The translations under genes and the position numbers were made by a program. The notes under the pieces are model-generated. The model was not told where the DNA came from. It did not search any database and was given only the letters and a program-made list of their open reading frames with translations. A stretch of DNA of 64,000 bases from Chitinasiproducens palmae (GTDB taxonomy: Bacteria > Pseudomonadota > Gammaproteobacteria > Burkholderiales > Burkholderiaceae), in assembly GCF_900095735.1 (NCBI RefSeq), contig NZ_FNLO01000008.1, forward strand, positions 186,001-250,000. Reading direction: 5' to 3'. This document shows, piece after piece, positions 39,330 to 51,295 of this stretch (within the stretch, counting starts at the first letter, position 1; each line of letters opens with the position of its first letter).

Positions 39330-40483
39330 AGCTGGCATTCGATCCCAAACACGCGGCGGCGAACACTGGTTCAGTCGCGCCTGCCCTCGACCGACGGCGA
39401 TGTTCGTTTTCACCTCCGGAAAGCCCCGCGCACCGGTCGCCGCGCCGCAGCCTTGGGGCCGCTCGGCTCGGCGCGTTCTGCGAGCAGCTTGCCGGCTTGC
39501 TCGACGCCGGCCTCTCGCTGGCGCCTTCGCTGGAACTGATCGCACAGTCGGATGAGTGGCCGGCGACCGCCGCGCTCGCAGCGCGGCTCCACCGGCGTCT
39601 GGTTGCAGGCCGCGCATTCGGCAGCGCCCTTGGCGACGAGACCGGAGTCATGCCGCCTGCGCTGGCTCGCATCCTCGCCGTAGGGGAACAGTCGGGGCGG
39701 CTCGCCGACGCGCTGCGGCAGGTCGCCGGGGCGCAGCGCCACAGCGCCGAGCGATCGGCGCGGCTGCGCTCGGCGTTGGTCTATCCGCTGGGCGTACTGG
39801 TCGTCGCTGCATTCGTCGCCGTCGGCTTGCTGATCGGCATCGTGCCCGGCTTTGCCGAGCTGTTCGCGTCCATGGGCGGCGCGCTGCCGCCGCTCACGCG
39901 TGTGGCGCTCAGCGCGTCGCGCTTCTGCATCGAACACGGCGTTCAGACGCTTGCCGTCCTGCTGCTCGGCCTCCTCCTGGCCGTCACGTTGTACCGGTAC
40001 TCGCCACGCTGCCGCCATGTCGTGCGCGGACTGCTGAGCCGCTTGCCGGTTGTCGGGCCGATTCGGCGGGAACTGGCACTTGCCCATTGGGCCGGCACGC
40101 TAGGCCGCCTGCTGGCGGCGCGCGTGCCGTTGCTGGAAGCCACGACGCTGCTGCACGCGTTGACCGGCGAGCCCGCGCTGGACGCATTCAGCGCCGGGCT
40201 ATCCACCAGGCTCAAGGCGGGCGTCACCTTCGAACGCGCGGTCGCGGCTTGCCCGACGCTGCCGCCGCGACTGACCGGGCTGATCGCGCTGGCCTGCCAG
40301 AGCGCGATGCTCGACACGGTATTGGCCGACTTCGCGGTCCGTACCGAGAAGCGGACGCAGCAGCGTCTGGACACGCTGCTGCGCCTGGTCGAACCGGCAA
40401 TGATGGCGCTGTTGGGGCTGATCGTCGGAGGCATCGTGTTTGCGCTTTACTTGCCGATCATTCAGGCTGGGCAGATGCTGTAG
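39326..40483 (+). CDS. pilC: Type IV pilus inner-membrane platform protein
   Basis: A 385-residue GspF/PilC protein. Two GspF domains are visible: FCEQLAGLLDAGLSLAPSLE near residue 50 and WAGTLGRLLAARVPLLEATT near residue 253, each with the conserved lag-G-P turn. Membrane segments lie around residues 155-175, 205-225 and 360-380 (MMALLGLIVGGIVFALYLPI). The protein anchors the pilus motor in the inner membrane and couples PilB to pilin. The ATG overlaps the pilB stop in an ATGA. A 406-base spacer separates it from pilD. Confidence 0.92.
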   Translation: MKLAFDPKHAAANTGSVAPALDRRRCSFSPPESPAHRSPRRSLGAARLGAFCEQLAGLLDAGLSLAPSLELIAQSDEWPATAALAARLHRRLVAGRAFGSALGDETGVMPPALARILAVGEQSGRLADALRQVAGAQRHSAERSARLRSALVYPLGVLVVAAFVAVGLLIGIVPGFAELFASMGGALPPLTRVALSASRFCIEHGVQTLAVLLLGLLLAVTLYRYSPRCRHVVRGLLSRLPVVGPIRRELALAHWAGTLGRLLAARVPLLEATTLLHALTGEPALDAFSAGLSTRLKAGVTFERAVAACPTLPPRLTGLIALACQSAMLDTVLADFAVRTEKRTQQRLDTLLRLVEPAMMALLGLIVGGIVFALYLPIIQAGQML

Positions 40484-40889
40484 GATGCGTGCGAAACCCC
40501 TCGGGGTCACGGTCGAACAAAGCATTCCATGCGGCACCTATGCGAAAGCGGCGGCGCGTCAGGTCGACGGATCACCGACCTGTCCCGCACACGAGGCCGA
40601 CTGGACGGGAGTACGGTCGACGGGTGGACGCATGGGGCGTCGGAGCGTCGCGACTGTAATGACGTGTCCCATGCGGACGCACTTCCGTGGCCGACGCCAG
40701 TGGGTGCTGGCAGCGGCGCGCAACGGGTCGGAACGGAGCGTACGCCGGCTCTTCACGCTGTCGGTCGTGGCGGTCGGGCCGGTCGAGGCGTTGCGCACAG
40801 GAGCCTGATGAGCCAATGCGCTGCATGCGTTCGCGCACTTCGCGCTGCCAGCCGACCTTTTTGCTGTTCCTCAGGTGCCTAGAGTCACA
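40484..40889. other. Spacer between pilC and pilD
   Basis: 406 bases with no credible gene. Open frames exist on both strands but have no family-like sequence. I see no terminator with a T-run; a long gap is unexpected inside a pilBCD cluster. Confidence 0.65.
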
Positions 40890-41984
40890 ATGCCATATTC
40901 CGTCACGCAGACCGCAAGTTGGGGCACCCCGTTGATGGGTCTTCCGCCTGCTTTCGTCTACTGCATGGCCGCGCTGCTTGGCCTGGTGATCGGCAGCTTT
41001 CTGAATGTCGTCATCCATCGCTTGCCCACCATGCTGGAAGCGGACGAGAGCGACGCAATGGAGCCCGCGGTGACTACCGGGCTCCGTGACGAGGTGGAGC
41101 CGACGTACCGGGCAGGCATGCGGGACCCGGCGCAAGCCGGCAGCCACGATCGCGAGGAAACTAACAACGCCGGTGGTCACGACGGCGGTCTACCGGGGAC
41201 CGCGCTGCCAACGGCGCGGTGCACGGCATCGCGAACGGCACCGGCAACCGACCGCCCCGCCCAGTCCCCGGATCGATCGCAGAGCGACACGGAACGGCCG
41301 TCTGCCGATGGCCGACATGTGCGCTACGACCTGTGTTATCCGCCTTCGTCGTGTCCGCATTGCGGACATCGACTGCGCGTGTACGAGAACATTCCGGTAC
41401 TGAGCTATCTCGTATTGCGCGGACGATGCGCCGCGTGCGCATCGCGCATCTCGCCGGTTTATCCCTGCGTCGAAATCGCCGCAGCCCTGCTCGCCGTGTG
41501 GTGTGCGAGCCGCTTTGGCGTGAGCGTGCCCGCCTTCGCCGGTTTCGCGCTCGGCTGTGTGTTGCTTGCGCTTGCCATGATCGATGTGCGCCACTACCTG
41601 CTGCCGGATTCGCTGACCCTGCCGCTGCTGTGGGCCGGCTTGTTGGTCAATACGCGCGCGGCGTTCACGGATCTGACCAGCGCGGTGATCGGCGCGGCCG
41701 CGGGCTATGTATCGCTGTGGCTCGTGTACTGGCTGTTCCTGCTGCTGCGCAAGAAAGAAGGTCTGGGCTACGGAGATTTCAAGATGCTGGCCGCGATCGG
41801 CGCGTGGTTCGGCTGGCAGTGCCTGCCGCTTGTGACCCTCGTTGCAGCGGTGACGGGCTCGATATTCGGAATCACGCTCGCTGTCGCAGGGAAACGTTCG
41901 CGCGATGCGCCAATACCGTTCGGCACCTTCCTTGCGGTCGGCGCCGCCTGCCAATTGTTTGGATGGCTGCCGGGCTTCCCTTGA
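40890..41984 (+). CDS. pilD: Prepilin peptidase / N-methyltransferase with enlarged cytoplasmic loop
   Basis: A 364-residue polytopic aspartyl protease that cleaves and methylates type IV prepilins. The N-terminal membrane segment ends in IGSFLNVVIHRLPTML. The zinc ligands are CPHC (Cys155, Cys158) and CAAC (Cys180, Cys183), before SPVYPCVEIAAALLA. The two catalytic Asp residues lie in AMIDVRHYLLPDSLTLPLLW and EGLGYGDFKMLAAIGAWFGW. Between residues 51 and 143 lies a hydrophilic segment about 60-70 residues longer than in usual PilD. A GTG at 40875 could add five residues. Confidence 0.93.
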   Translation: MPYSVTQTASWGTPLMGLPPAFVYCMAALLGLVIGSFLNVVIHRLPTMLEADESDAMEPAVTTGLRDEVEPTYRAGMRDPAQAGSHDREETNNAGGHDGGLPGTALPTARCTASRTAPATDRPAQSPDRSQSDTERPSADGRHVRYDLCYPPSSCPHCGHRLRVYENIPVLSYLVLRGRCAACASRISPVYPCVEIAAALLAVWCASRFGVSVPAFAGFALGCVLLALAMIDVRHYLLPDSLTLPLLWAGLLVNTRAAFTDLTSAVIGAAAGYVSLWLVYWLFLLLRKKEGLGYGDFKMLAAIGAWFGWQCLPLVTLVAAVTGSIFGITLAVAGKRSRDAPIPFGTFLAVGAACQLFGWLPGFP

Positions 41985-42190
41985 TGATGACGCATCGATC
42001 CGCGCGTGCCGCCGACGTCTGGACGACATGGACCTTCATGTCGGCATTGACACGAATCGCTGCGACAGGTCCCGCACGCAAAGGCGTGAACCCGCGGGCA
42101 ACGCGATGGCCGCATGGCCTGGCCAGCGCGGTTGATCCTGCGCGACGCCAGGTCGGTCACGGCATCGCGGCCACGCAGGGTCCGGACTTC

Positions 42191-42220
42191 GCCGTGCCGT
42201 GCCGTGCCGTGCCGTGCCGT
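42191..42220. repeat. Six exact 5-bp units, then decayed copies
   Basis: gccgt is repeated six times, followed by ttcgt, accgt, accgt, ttcga variants up to about 42240. Confidence 0.93.
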
Positions 42221-42383
42221 TTCGTACCGTACCGTTTCGAACGTAGCGCTGGCACCTTCGTCCGACGGCGGACGATCCAGTGCCGCGTCTTGAACGGCAT
42301 CTGGCCGATCATATGCACGCTCGCTCGGCGAATCGCCTGCTTCCGGCGGCGAGCCGATCCGCTTGCCGTTCACCGCCATCGGT

Positions 42384-42443
42384 AGCGTCACCGGTCGCCT
42401 CACCAAGCGCTTCGCCAGACGTTTCACCGAACGCCTCACCGGT
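42384..42443. repeat. Five degenerate 12-bp units
   Basis: Successive 12-mers agcgtcaccggt, cgcctcaccaag, cgcttcgccaga, cgtttcaccgaa and cgcctcaccggt in the pilD-coaE spacer. Confidence 0.8.
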
Positions 42444-42688
42444 CATGCAGACGATCGCCCACCACCCGCGCAGTTGCGTCACGCACCGCGTGCTCGGCGG
42501 TTTATCGCACATGCCCGATGGATGGACTTACAGCGGCGGTACGTGACGTCGTAACATCGGAACCGGCAAATAAGGGGCGCTACGCATCTTTGGTGCGATT
42601 GCGAACCGACGGTAGTTGAAGGATGGACGCCGGTCGTTATCGAGCGAGGTCGGCGATGGCGACGCCGAATCGTGCGCGGAGAGAATAC

Positions 42689-43327
42689 ATGTTCAAGGTG
42701 GGTCTGACCGGCGGCATCGGCAGCGGGAAGACGGTGGTGTCCGATCGGCTCGGCGTGCTCGGCGCGTCGATCGTCGACGCGGACCGCATTGCGCACCTCA
42801 TCACGGCGCCCGGCGGCGCGGCGATTCCGGCAATCGAACGGACCTTCGGCTCAACATTCATTGCGGCTGACGGGTCACTGAATCGTGCGGCGATGCGCGA
42901 GCGCGTCTTCGCGCAACCGCAGGAGCGTGCAAAGCTCGAAGCGATCACGCATCCGTTGATTCACGAGGCGATCACCGCGGCGGCGGAGGGCGCTACCGGC
43001 CCCTATGTGGTGTTCGTCGTTCCGCTGCTCGTCGAGAGCGGACGCTGGCGGGCGCGAGTGGACCGCATCCTGGTTGTCGACTGTGACGAACGCGAACAGA
43101 TTGCACGCGTGGTGACGCGCAGTGGTCTGTCGCCCGAACAAGTGGAGCGAATCATGGCGACGCAGGCAACGCGCGCCGCACGCCTCTCGTCGGCGGACGA
43201 CGTGCTTCGCAATCAGGACAAGACGCTATCCGAGCTGTTCGACGAAATCGATGCTTTGCATCGGCGCTATCTCGCGCTCGCCGAGCAAGGCGCGGCAAGC
43301 GATCAGCCTGTCGGCCCGCCCGCGTAA
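42689..43327 (+). CDS. coaE: Dephospho-CoA kinase
   Basis: A 212-residue P-loop kinase for the last step of coenzyme A synthesis. The start [20 protein letters not shown] contains the Walker A motif. [15 protein letters not shown] and [10 protein letters not shown] follow, then [14 protein letters not shown] and [20 protein letters not shown] in the lid region. The ATG at 42689 follows ggagagaatac. The frame opens 22 codons earlier but without a family match. It lies within the pil-coaE-zapD-yacG order common in betaproteobacteria. Confidence 0.95.
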   Translation: MFKVGLTGGIGSGKTVVSDRLGVLGASIVDADRIAHLITAPGGAAIPAIERTFGSTFIAADGSLNRAAMRERVFAQPQERAKLEAITHPLIHEAITAAAEGATGPYVVFVVPLLVESGRWRARVDRILVVDCDEREQIARVVTRSGLSPEQVERIMATQATRAARLSSADDVLRNQDKTLSELFDEIDALHRRYLALAEQGAASDQPVGPPA

Positions 43328-43957
43328 GCGATCTTTTCGCGCCACCGGCCCGCGTCTTCAGGCATCGCGTCCCTTCGAGCCAGCGGTCACGACTGAGCGA
43401 TCGGGCCCGGCCAGGCGACGGAGCAAGGCCAGGCAATCGGTTTCCGCTGCGTCCTGCCGGGCCTTGTGCCAAGCCTTGCTTCAGGCCCTGCTTCAGGCCC
43501 TGCTTCATGCCTTGTGCCAAGCCGTGTGTCACGCCGAGCGGCAGATGCCAGCAGGTGCCAATGCCTGTCCGTGTATGTATTTATTCGTTGCTCGATAAAC
43601 CGGCCCCCGCGAAACGTCACGCCAGCAACGCGATCGGTGGTGTGCCGACGCCGCTCGCCAGTCCTGACCGCTCGCCCCGCCAACCGCTCGTCGGCTGGCC
43701 CGCCCGACACGCTCGCACGGTTTCAACAACGTGCAGCGTGCTTGAGCCGGAGCGCCGCGCAGCCCCGCCCCGGGCCCCGCCGGACGGCGCTGTCCGCGTG
43801 CGCCGCACGGCGCGCTACCGTCCATTCGATGGGCAAAGCCCATCCGGATGCGAAGGCAACGGACCGATCGCGGCGACACGCGTTTGCGGCATGCATAGCG
43901 GCGCATTAGAATGGCCGGATAGTCGTCGTTCCTGCGTCCATTCCGAAGGCAATCCGC
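43328..43957. other. 630-base spacer between coaE and zapD
   Basis: No credible gene. It holds the six-unit 12-bp array at 43461-43532. The zapD promoter must lie in its 3' part; I see no strong boxes there. Confidence 0.7.
43461..43532. repeat. Six 12-bp tandem units
   Basis: Units gccttgtgccaa, gccttgcttcag, gccctgcttcag, gccctgcttcat, gccttgtgccaa and gccgtgtgtcac follow without gaps. Read on the minus strand they would spell a G-L-x-Q repeat, but no gene is supported there. Confidence 0.93.
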
Positions 43958-44713
43958 TTGATCCTATACGAGTATCCGTTCAACGAACGAATCCGCACTC
44001 TGCTGCGGCTGGAGGATCTGTTCGAGCGTTTCGTCTTCTTCCTCTCGCAGGAAGACGCGAAATCGCATCATGTCGCGCTGACCACGCTGTTCGAAATCGC
44101 GGAAGTCAGCGGTCGGACCGATCTCAAGGCCGACCTGATCAAGGAATTGGAACGCCAGCGGCAAGCGCTCGCGCCATTCCGGGACAATCCGGAGATCGAA
44201 CAGACGCGGCTTGAGAGCGTGCTGGGCAATATCGAGCAGGCGCTGGTGGGCCTGAACCAGATGCAGGGCAAGACGGGCCAGCATCTGGCCGAGAACGAGT
44301 GGCTGGCCAGTATCCGCAGCCGCGCGGTGATTCCGGGCGGCACCTGCAAGTTCGACCTGCCGTCGTATTACGCATGGCAGCAGCATTCGGTCGAGCAGCG
44401 CCAGGCCGACATCTCGAAATGGACGCAGCCGTTATGGCCGCTGCGCGATGCGGCTTCGATCGTGCTGAATCTTGCCCGTGAATCGGGGCTTGGCGCGAAG
44501 GTGATGGCGATGCAGGGGAGCTATCAGCAAATGCTGTCGGGCCGCAGCTATCAGCTGATGCAGGTGCGGGTGGCGCCGGAATTGCGGGTCATCCCGGAAG
44601 CGAGCGCGAACAAGTACATGCTTTGGGTCCGCTTCACCCGGCAGGACGGAGACGGTCGGCCGCGTCCGGCGGACGGCGATATCCCGTTCCAGTTGACGCT
44701 CTGCAACCTCTGA
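43958..44713 (+). CDS. zapD: Cell division protein ZapD
   Basis: A 251-residue cytoplasmic protein that bundles FtsZ filaments. The N-terminus [20 protein letters not shown] matches the ZapD family, and [35 protein letters not shown] and [16 protein letters not shown] follow in order. The start is TTG at 43958; no ATG lies nearby in frame. It sits between coaE and yacG as in other betaproteobacteria, and 9 kb from ftsZ in this window. Confidence 0.93.
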   Translation: MILYEYPFNERIRTLLRLEDLFERFVFFLSQEDAKSHHVALTTLFEIAEVSGRTDLKADLIKELERQRQALAPFRDNPEIEQTRLESVLGNIEQALVGLNQMQGKTGQHLAENEWLASIRSRAVIPGGTCKFDLPSYYAWQQHSVEQRQADISKWTQPLWPLRDAASIVLNLARESGLGAKVMAMQGSYQQMLSGRSYQLMQVRVAPELRVIPEASANKYMLWVRFTRQDGDGRPRPADGDIPFQLTLCNL

Positions 44714-45043
44714 CCGTGCTTGCGGACGCGCTTGGCAGCGTTCGCAAGGCTACTGCACCGCGCGTCGGCGCAGTCCGATGCCGCGCGATGTGCCCAGTGG
44801 CTTGGGGACGCGAACGACTCGCCACATAGCGTCGCACGACTGCGTTGGCCGCTCGGACGCGTTAAAGCGGTGCGCTGTGAGCGGTGAGCGGCACGGGCGC
44901 AACGTCGCAATGACGGCACGCCGCGCCACCGCGTTCAGGGCACGTCCAGGCAGCAGGCCGCTGCCCGGGCCGCCCTGCTCCGACGCGGCACGTCCGATGC
45001 GACGGTGCCTTCCATCTACCCGGCTCAATATTTTCGATTGAAC
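44714..45043. other. Spacer between zapD and yacG
   Basis: 330 bases with no credible gene and no clear hairpin or promoter box. Confidence 0.6.
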
Positions 45044-45223
45044 ATGGCAACTTTCGTCAATTGCCCAACGTGCGGCAAGAAAACCGAATGGACGACCGCC
45101 AATGCGTTTCGCCCATTTTGCTCGGAACGGTGCAAGCAGATCGATCTCGGCGCCTGGGCCTCGGAGCAGTATTCGATCGGCTCGTCCGACACCCCGCCAC
45201 CGTCGGAGGATGACCGTCACTGA
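45044..45223 (+). CDS. yacG: DNA gyrase inhibitor YacG, zinc-binding
   Basis: A 59-residue protein. [12 protein letters not shown] and [19 protein letters not shown] supply four zinc-binding Cys residues at 7, 10, 26 and 30. In E. coli, YacG binds GyrB and blocks gyrase; that role is inherited from the family. The ATG at 45044 follows an A/T-rich stretch; 13 codons upstream in frame have no family match. It is the last gene of the plus-strand pil-coaE-zapD-yacG run. Confidence 0.93.
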   Translation: MATFVNCPTCGKKTEWTTANAFRPFCSERCKQIDLGAWASEQYSIGSSDTPPPSEDDRH

Positions 45224-45235
45224 GCGGCGCACGAC

Positions 45236-45268
45236 CGACGCATCAACGACGCATCAACGACGCATCCA
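45236..45268. repeat. Three 11-bp tandem units after yacG
   Basis: cgacgcatcaa occurs twice exactly and once with a one-base change, 12 bases after the yacG stop. Confidence 0.88.
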
Positions 45269-45374
45269 ATGACACAGGTGGGTTAAGGTTCAGTGGCGGC
45301 AGTGACGACATCAGCGACCGCGACAGCAGCGGCCGACGCTGCGTGCCCGGCTTTGGCAGCGTCGGGTCAGCCGG

Positions 45375-45836
45375 TCAGCGCGGCAGTTCGGCGGCCAGCC
45401 ATTCGATCACCGGCAGCGCTGCGGGGAGCAGCGGCTGGACTGCGGGATCGATCGCGCCGCCTGGCGCGTGCCAGCGGAAGGCCTGACCTTCGCGGCCAAC
45501 CGGTTCACCGCGCCAATTGTGGATCTTGCAGAAATGCAACCGTACGTAGGCGTGCGGATAGTCGTGTTCCAGGACCCGCCACGCTTCGCTGGCGACGATG
45601 TCCAGGCCGAGTTCCTCTTCGAGTTCGCGGGCCAGCGCATGCGCCACCGTCTCGCCCGTTTCCAGCTTGCCGCCTGGAAATTCCCAGTAGCCCGCGTACG
45701 GCTTGCCGGCCGGGCGCTGTGCCAGCAGGAAGCTGCCGTCGGGGCGAATGATGACGCCGACGGCGACCTCGGTCACCGGCCGTCCATCCGCCGACGAAGC
45801 GGCGCCCTCGCCCCTCGTCGGGCGCGTCTCAGTCAT
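45375..45836 (-). CDS. mutT: MutT-type Nudix hydrolase (8-oxo-dGTP diphosphatase)
   Basis: A 153-residue Nudix protein. The box GGKLETGETVAHALARELEE plus ELGL lies near residue 55, with VIRPDGSFLLAQRPAGKPY before it and FCKIHNWRGEPVGREGQAFRW after it, as in MutT. The activity on 8-oxo-dGTP is inferred from this closeness. Its start overlaps the stop of the DUF815 gene by 8 bases, so the two are co-translated, as in related genomes. Confidence 0.87.
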   Translation of the reverse strand: MTETRPTRGEGAASSADGRPVTEVAVGVIIRPDGSFLLAQRPAGKPYAGYWEFPGGKLETGETVAHALARELEEELGLDIVASEAWRVLEHDYPHAYVRLHFCKIHNWRGEPVGREGQAFRWHAPGGAIDPAVQPLLPAALPVIEWLAAELPR

Positions 45837-46695
45837 GCCGGCGTCCCGCCCAGTCGCGCGCGAACTGATAGGCTACCCGGCCCGAGCGTGAGCCGCGTTC
45901 CAGCGCCCAGATCAGCGCCTCGCCGCGCGCCGCGTCGATGCCCGCCTGATCCAGGCCGAAGCTGGCCAGCCAGTGTGCGACGATCGCCAAATAGTCGTCC
46001 TGCTTGAACGGATAGAAGCTGACCCACAACCCGAACCGCTCGGACAACGAGATCTTTTCCTCGACCACTTCGCCGGGATGGATCTCGCCGTCTTCGGTGT
46101 GGCGATAGCTCTCGTTGTCACTCATGTATTCCGGCAGCAGATGGCGCCGGTTGGACGTGGCGTAGATCAGCACGTTGTCCGAAGTCGCGGCAATCGAACC
46201 GTCGAGCGCCACCTTGAGCGCCTTGTAGCCGGACTCGCCGTCCTCGAACGAAAGGTCGTCGCAGAACACGATGAAGCGTTCCGGGCGTCCGGCCACCAGC
46301 TCGACGATGTCGCCGAGATCGTGCAGGTCTTCCTTGTCGACCTCGATCAGCCGCAAGCCTTCCGGTGCGTAGGCATTCAGACAGGCCTTGATCAGCGACG
46401 ACTTGCCGGTACCGCGCGCGCCGGTCAGCAGCACGTTGTTGGCCGGCTGGCCGTTGACGAACTGACGGGTGTTGCGATCGATCGCGGTCTTCTGCCGATC
46501 GATGTTCTGCAGGTCCTCGAACGCGATGCGCGCCGGCGTCGGGACCGGCTGCAGATACCCGCGTCCCTGCCGGCGGCGCCAACGGAAAGCCGGCGCGGCG
46601 TTCCAGTCGACCTCGTTCGCGGCAGGCGGCAGCAGTGCTTCGACGCGGCCCAGCAAGGCCTCGGCGCGTTGCAGGAATTGCTTCAGTTCGTCCAT
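45829..46695 (-). CDS. DUF815-family AAA+ ATPase
   Basis: A 288-residue ATPase. The Walker A motif is GARGTGKSSLIKACLN near residue 112, Walker B is FIVFCDDLSFEDGE, and IYATSNRRHLLPEYMSDN provides a sensor-1-like segment. The N-terminal 60 residues include WRRRQGRGYLQPV. The DUF815 family is found across bacteria beside mutT or argJ; its substrate is not known to me. No membrane or signal segment is seen. argJ lies 37 bases upstream on the same strand. Confidence 0.85.
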   Translation of the reverse strand: MDELKQFLQRAEALLGRVEALLPPAANEVDWNAAPAFRWRRRQGRGYLQPVPTPARIAFEDLQNIDRQKTAIDRNTRQFVNGQPANNVLLTGARGTGKSSLIKACLNAYAPEGLRLIEVDKEDLHDLGDIVELVAGRPERFIVFCDDLSFEDGESGYKALKVALDGSIAATSDNVLIYATSNRRHLLPEYMSDNESYRHTEDGEIHPGEVVEEKISLSERFGLWVSFYPFKQDDYLAIVAHWLASFGLDQAGIDAARGEALIWALERGSRSGRVAYQFARDWAGRRHD

Positions 46696-46732
46696 TCCCC
46701 GTCTCCGTCGTTCTTGTCTGCGCCGTACCGGT

Positions 46733-47968
46733 TCAGGACCGGTAGTCGGCGTTGATGCTCACATAGTCATGCGAGAGGTCGCAGGTCCAGACCGTGGCGG
46801 ACGCGGCGCCGCGTCCGAGTACCACGCGCACGGTGATTTCGCTCTGCTTCATCACCCGCTGCCCGTCCTCCTCTCGATAATCCGGGTTGCGTCCGCCCTT
46901 GCGCGCCACCCAGACGTCGTCCAGATACAGATCGATGCCCGCGACGTCGAGATCCTCGATGCCGGCATAGCCGACCGCCGCCAGGATTCGTCCGAGGTTC
47001 GGGTCGGACGCATAGAACGCGGTCTTGACCAGCGGCGAATGCGCGATCGCGTACGCGACCTTGCGGCATTCCACGGCATCCCGTCCCTCGTCGACGCGCA
47101 CGGTGATGAACTTGGTCGCGCCCTCGCCGTCGCGAATGATCAACTGCGCCAGCTCGCGAGAGATCTCGGTGAGCGCCGCGCGCATGGCTTCGTAGGCGGC
47201 GCCTTCCGGCTTGTCGATGCGCGGCAGGCTGGCGCGTCCGGTCGCGATCACCACGAAGGAATCGTTGGTCGACGTGTCGCCGTCGATCGAGATGCAGTTG
47301 AAGGACTGATCGGCAATTTCCTTGACGAGCGCGTCGAGCACCGACTGCGCGATGGCGGCGTCGGTTGCCACGAAGCCGAGCATGGTCGCCATGTTCGGAC
47401 GGATCATGCCGGCGCCCTTGCTGATGCCGGTCAGCGTCACCGTGGCGTCGCCGATGCGCACCTGGCGCGACGCCGCCTTCGGCACGGTGTCGGTGGTCAT
47501 GATCGCCTGCGCGGCGTCGTACCACTGCGCGGGCGCGCGCCGCTCGATCGCGGGCGACAGGCCGGCGATCAGGCGGTCCATCGGCAGCGGTTCGAGAATC
47601 ACACCGGTCGAGAACGGCAGTACCTGCTGCGGCGCCACGCCAAGACGGGCGGCAGCCTCCTCGCAGGTGCGCCGCGCGTCGGCCAGACCGGTTTCGCCGG
47701 TGCCGGCATTTGCGTTGCCGGTATTGATCACCAGCGCGCGAATCGGCCGCGCGGCGGCCTGCGCCAGGTGTTCGCGGCAGACGATGACAGGTGCCGCGCA
47801 GAAGCGGTTTTGCGTGAACACGCCCGCGACCGCGGCGCCATCGTCGATGCTGACGACTAGTAAGTCCTTGCGGTTCTGCTTGCGGATGCCGGCCTCGGCC
47901 CAGCCCAGGGTGACGCCAGCCACCGGCTGGAGTTGTGCCGCGGTGATCTCAGGGAAGTTGACGGCCAT
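46733..47968 (-). CDS. argJ: Bifunctional ornithine acetyltransferase / N-acetylglutamate synthase
   Basis: A 411-residue enzyme of the arginine cycle. It self-cleaves before Thr in [20 protein letters not shown], present near residue 190. The N-terminal chain has [20 protein letters not shown] and [11 protein letters not shown]; the C-terminal chain has SINADYRS at the end, typical of the family. The length and ATML motif show an intact enzyme. Whether it is mono- or bifunctional cannot be read off. It follows secA on the minus strand after 140 bases. Confidence 0.95.
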   Translation of the reverse strand: MAVNFPEITAAQLQPVAGVTLGWAEAGIRKQNRKDLLVVSIDDGAAVAGVFTQNRFCAAPVIVCREHLAQAAARPIRALVINTGNANAGTGETGLADARRTCEEAAARLGVAPQQVLPFSTGVILEPLPMDRLIAGLSPAIERRAPAQWYDAAQAIMTTDTVPKAASRQVRIGDATVTLTGISKGAGMIRPNMATMLGFVATDAAIAQSVLDALVKEIADQSFNCISIDGDTSTNDSFVVIATGRASLPRIDKPEGAAYEAMRAALTEISRELAQLIIRDGEGATKFITVRVDEGRDAVECRKVAYAIAHSPLVKTAFYASDPNLGRILAAVGYAGIEDLDVAGIDLYLDDVWVARKGGRNPDYREEDGQRVMKQSEITVRVVLGRGAASATVWTCDLSHDYVSINADYRS

Positions 47969-48108
47969 CTCGATTCAGGAGTGACGCGGCAGGCGGAATC
48001 CGGCAGGCCGCGGGTGGTTGAGACGGTCCGACGAATCCGCGTCGGCGACGTTGCCGCCGGCACGTGCTCAGCGTCGGACCGAGCGCGCCGGTCGCCCGGC
48101 GCTCCGCT

Positions 48109-50934
<2,826 letters not shown>

Positions 50935-51295
50935 CGGAGCGTTATCTGTCCAAGCGCTTGGCACATCGGCGAACCGGACGACCGGTTGCGGCGACGCGCG
51001 CTAAAGCGTATCGAAAGCGTACCGAAAGCGGCGTCGATCGGCGCGTGCCTAGGGCTGCCGGAGCGGCCGGCGAATGGGCGATTCTAGCACGCGGCCGGCC
51101 TCGCCGAGCCGCGCCGGCCGGCCATTCGCCGGTGCGGGAAGCCGTTATCATGGCGGGAACCGGACGCTGCCGCATCGCGTGTCCTGGCGCCTCGGTCCGC
51201 GCGCCGTGCAGCCAAGCGTGGTCCGAACCGCTGCCGATGCGCAGTGTCGTTCACTGTAGCGCGCGCCTTAGCCGCCTTTTCGACCGAGTCCCGAC
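50935..51295. other. Divergent spacer between secA and the DUF721 gene
   Basis: 361 bases without a gene. It holds a likely secA promoter element at 51081-51089 and must also supply the plus-strand DUF721 promoter, which I cannot place. Confidence 0.65.
51081..51089 (-). promoter_or_regulatory. Extended -10 element for secA
   Basis: The minus strand reads TGCTAGAAT, an extended -10, about 145 bases before the secA start. That would leave a 140-base leader. Confidence 0.45.

Larger units (their letters stand above)
41985..42688. other. 704-base spacer between pilD and coaE
   Basis: No credible gene. It holds a 5-bp microsatellite, a period-12 degenerate array and, just before coaE, a ggagag ribosome site. 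Open frames across it are low-complexity and lack family signatures. Confidence 0.7.

Noticed and set aside
43152-43532. A minus-strand frame with a G-L-x-Q repeat that resembles repeats in some nuclease-associated proteins
   Set aside because: It overlaps coaE, the repeat ends quickly, the rest is random-looking, and the repeat is explained as a 12-bp tandem array.
43461-43532. Possible CRISPR array
   Set aside because: Units are 12 bp and contiguous with no spacers, and there are no cas genes in the window.
44750-45232. A 160-residue minus-strand frame over the zapD-yacG spacer and yacG
   Set aside because: It is antisense to yacG, which has its four zinc Cys residues, and has no recognisable features.
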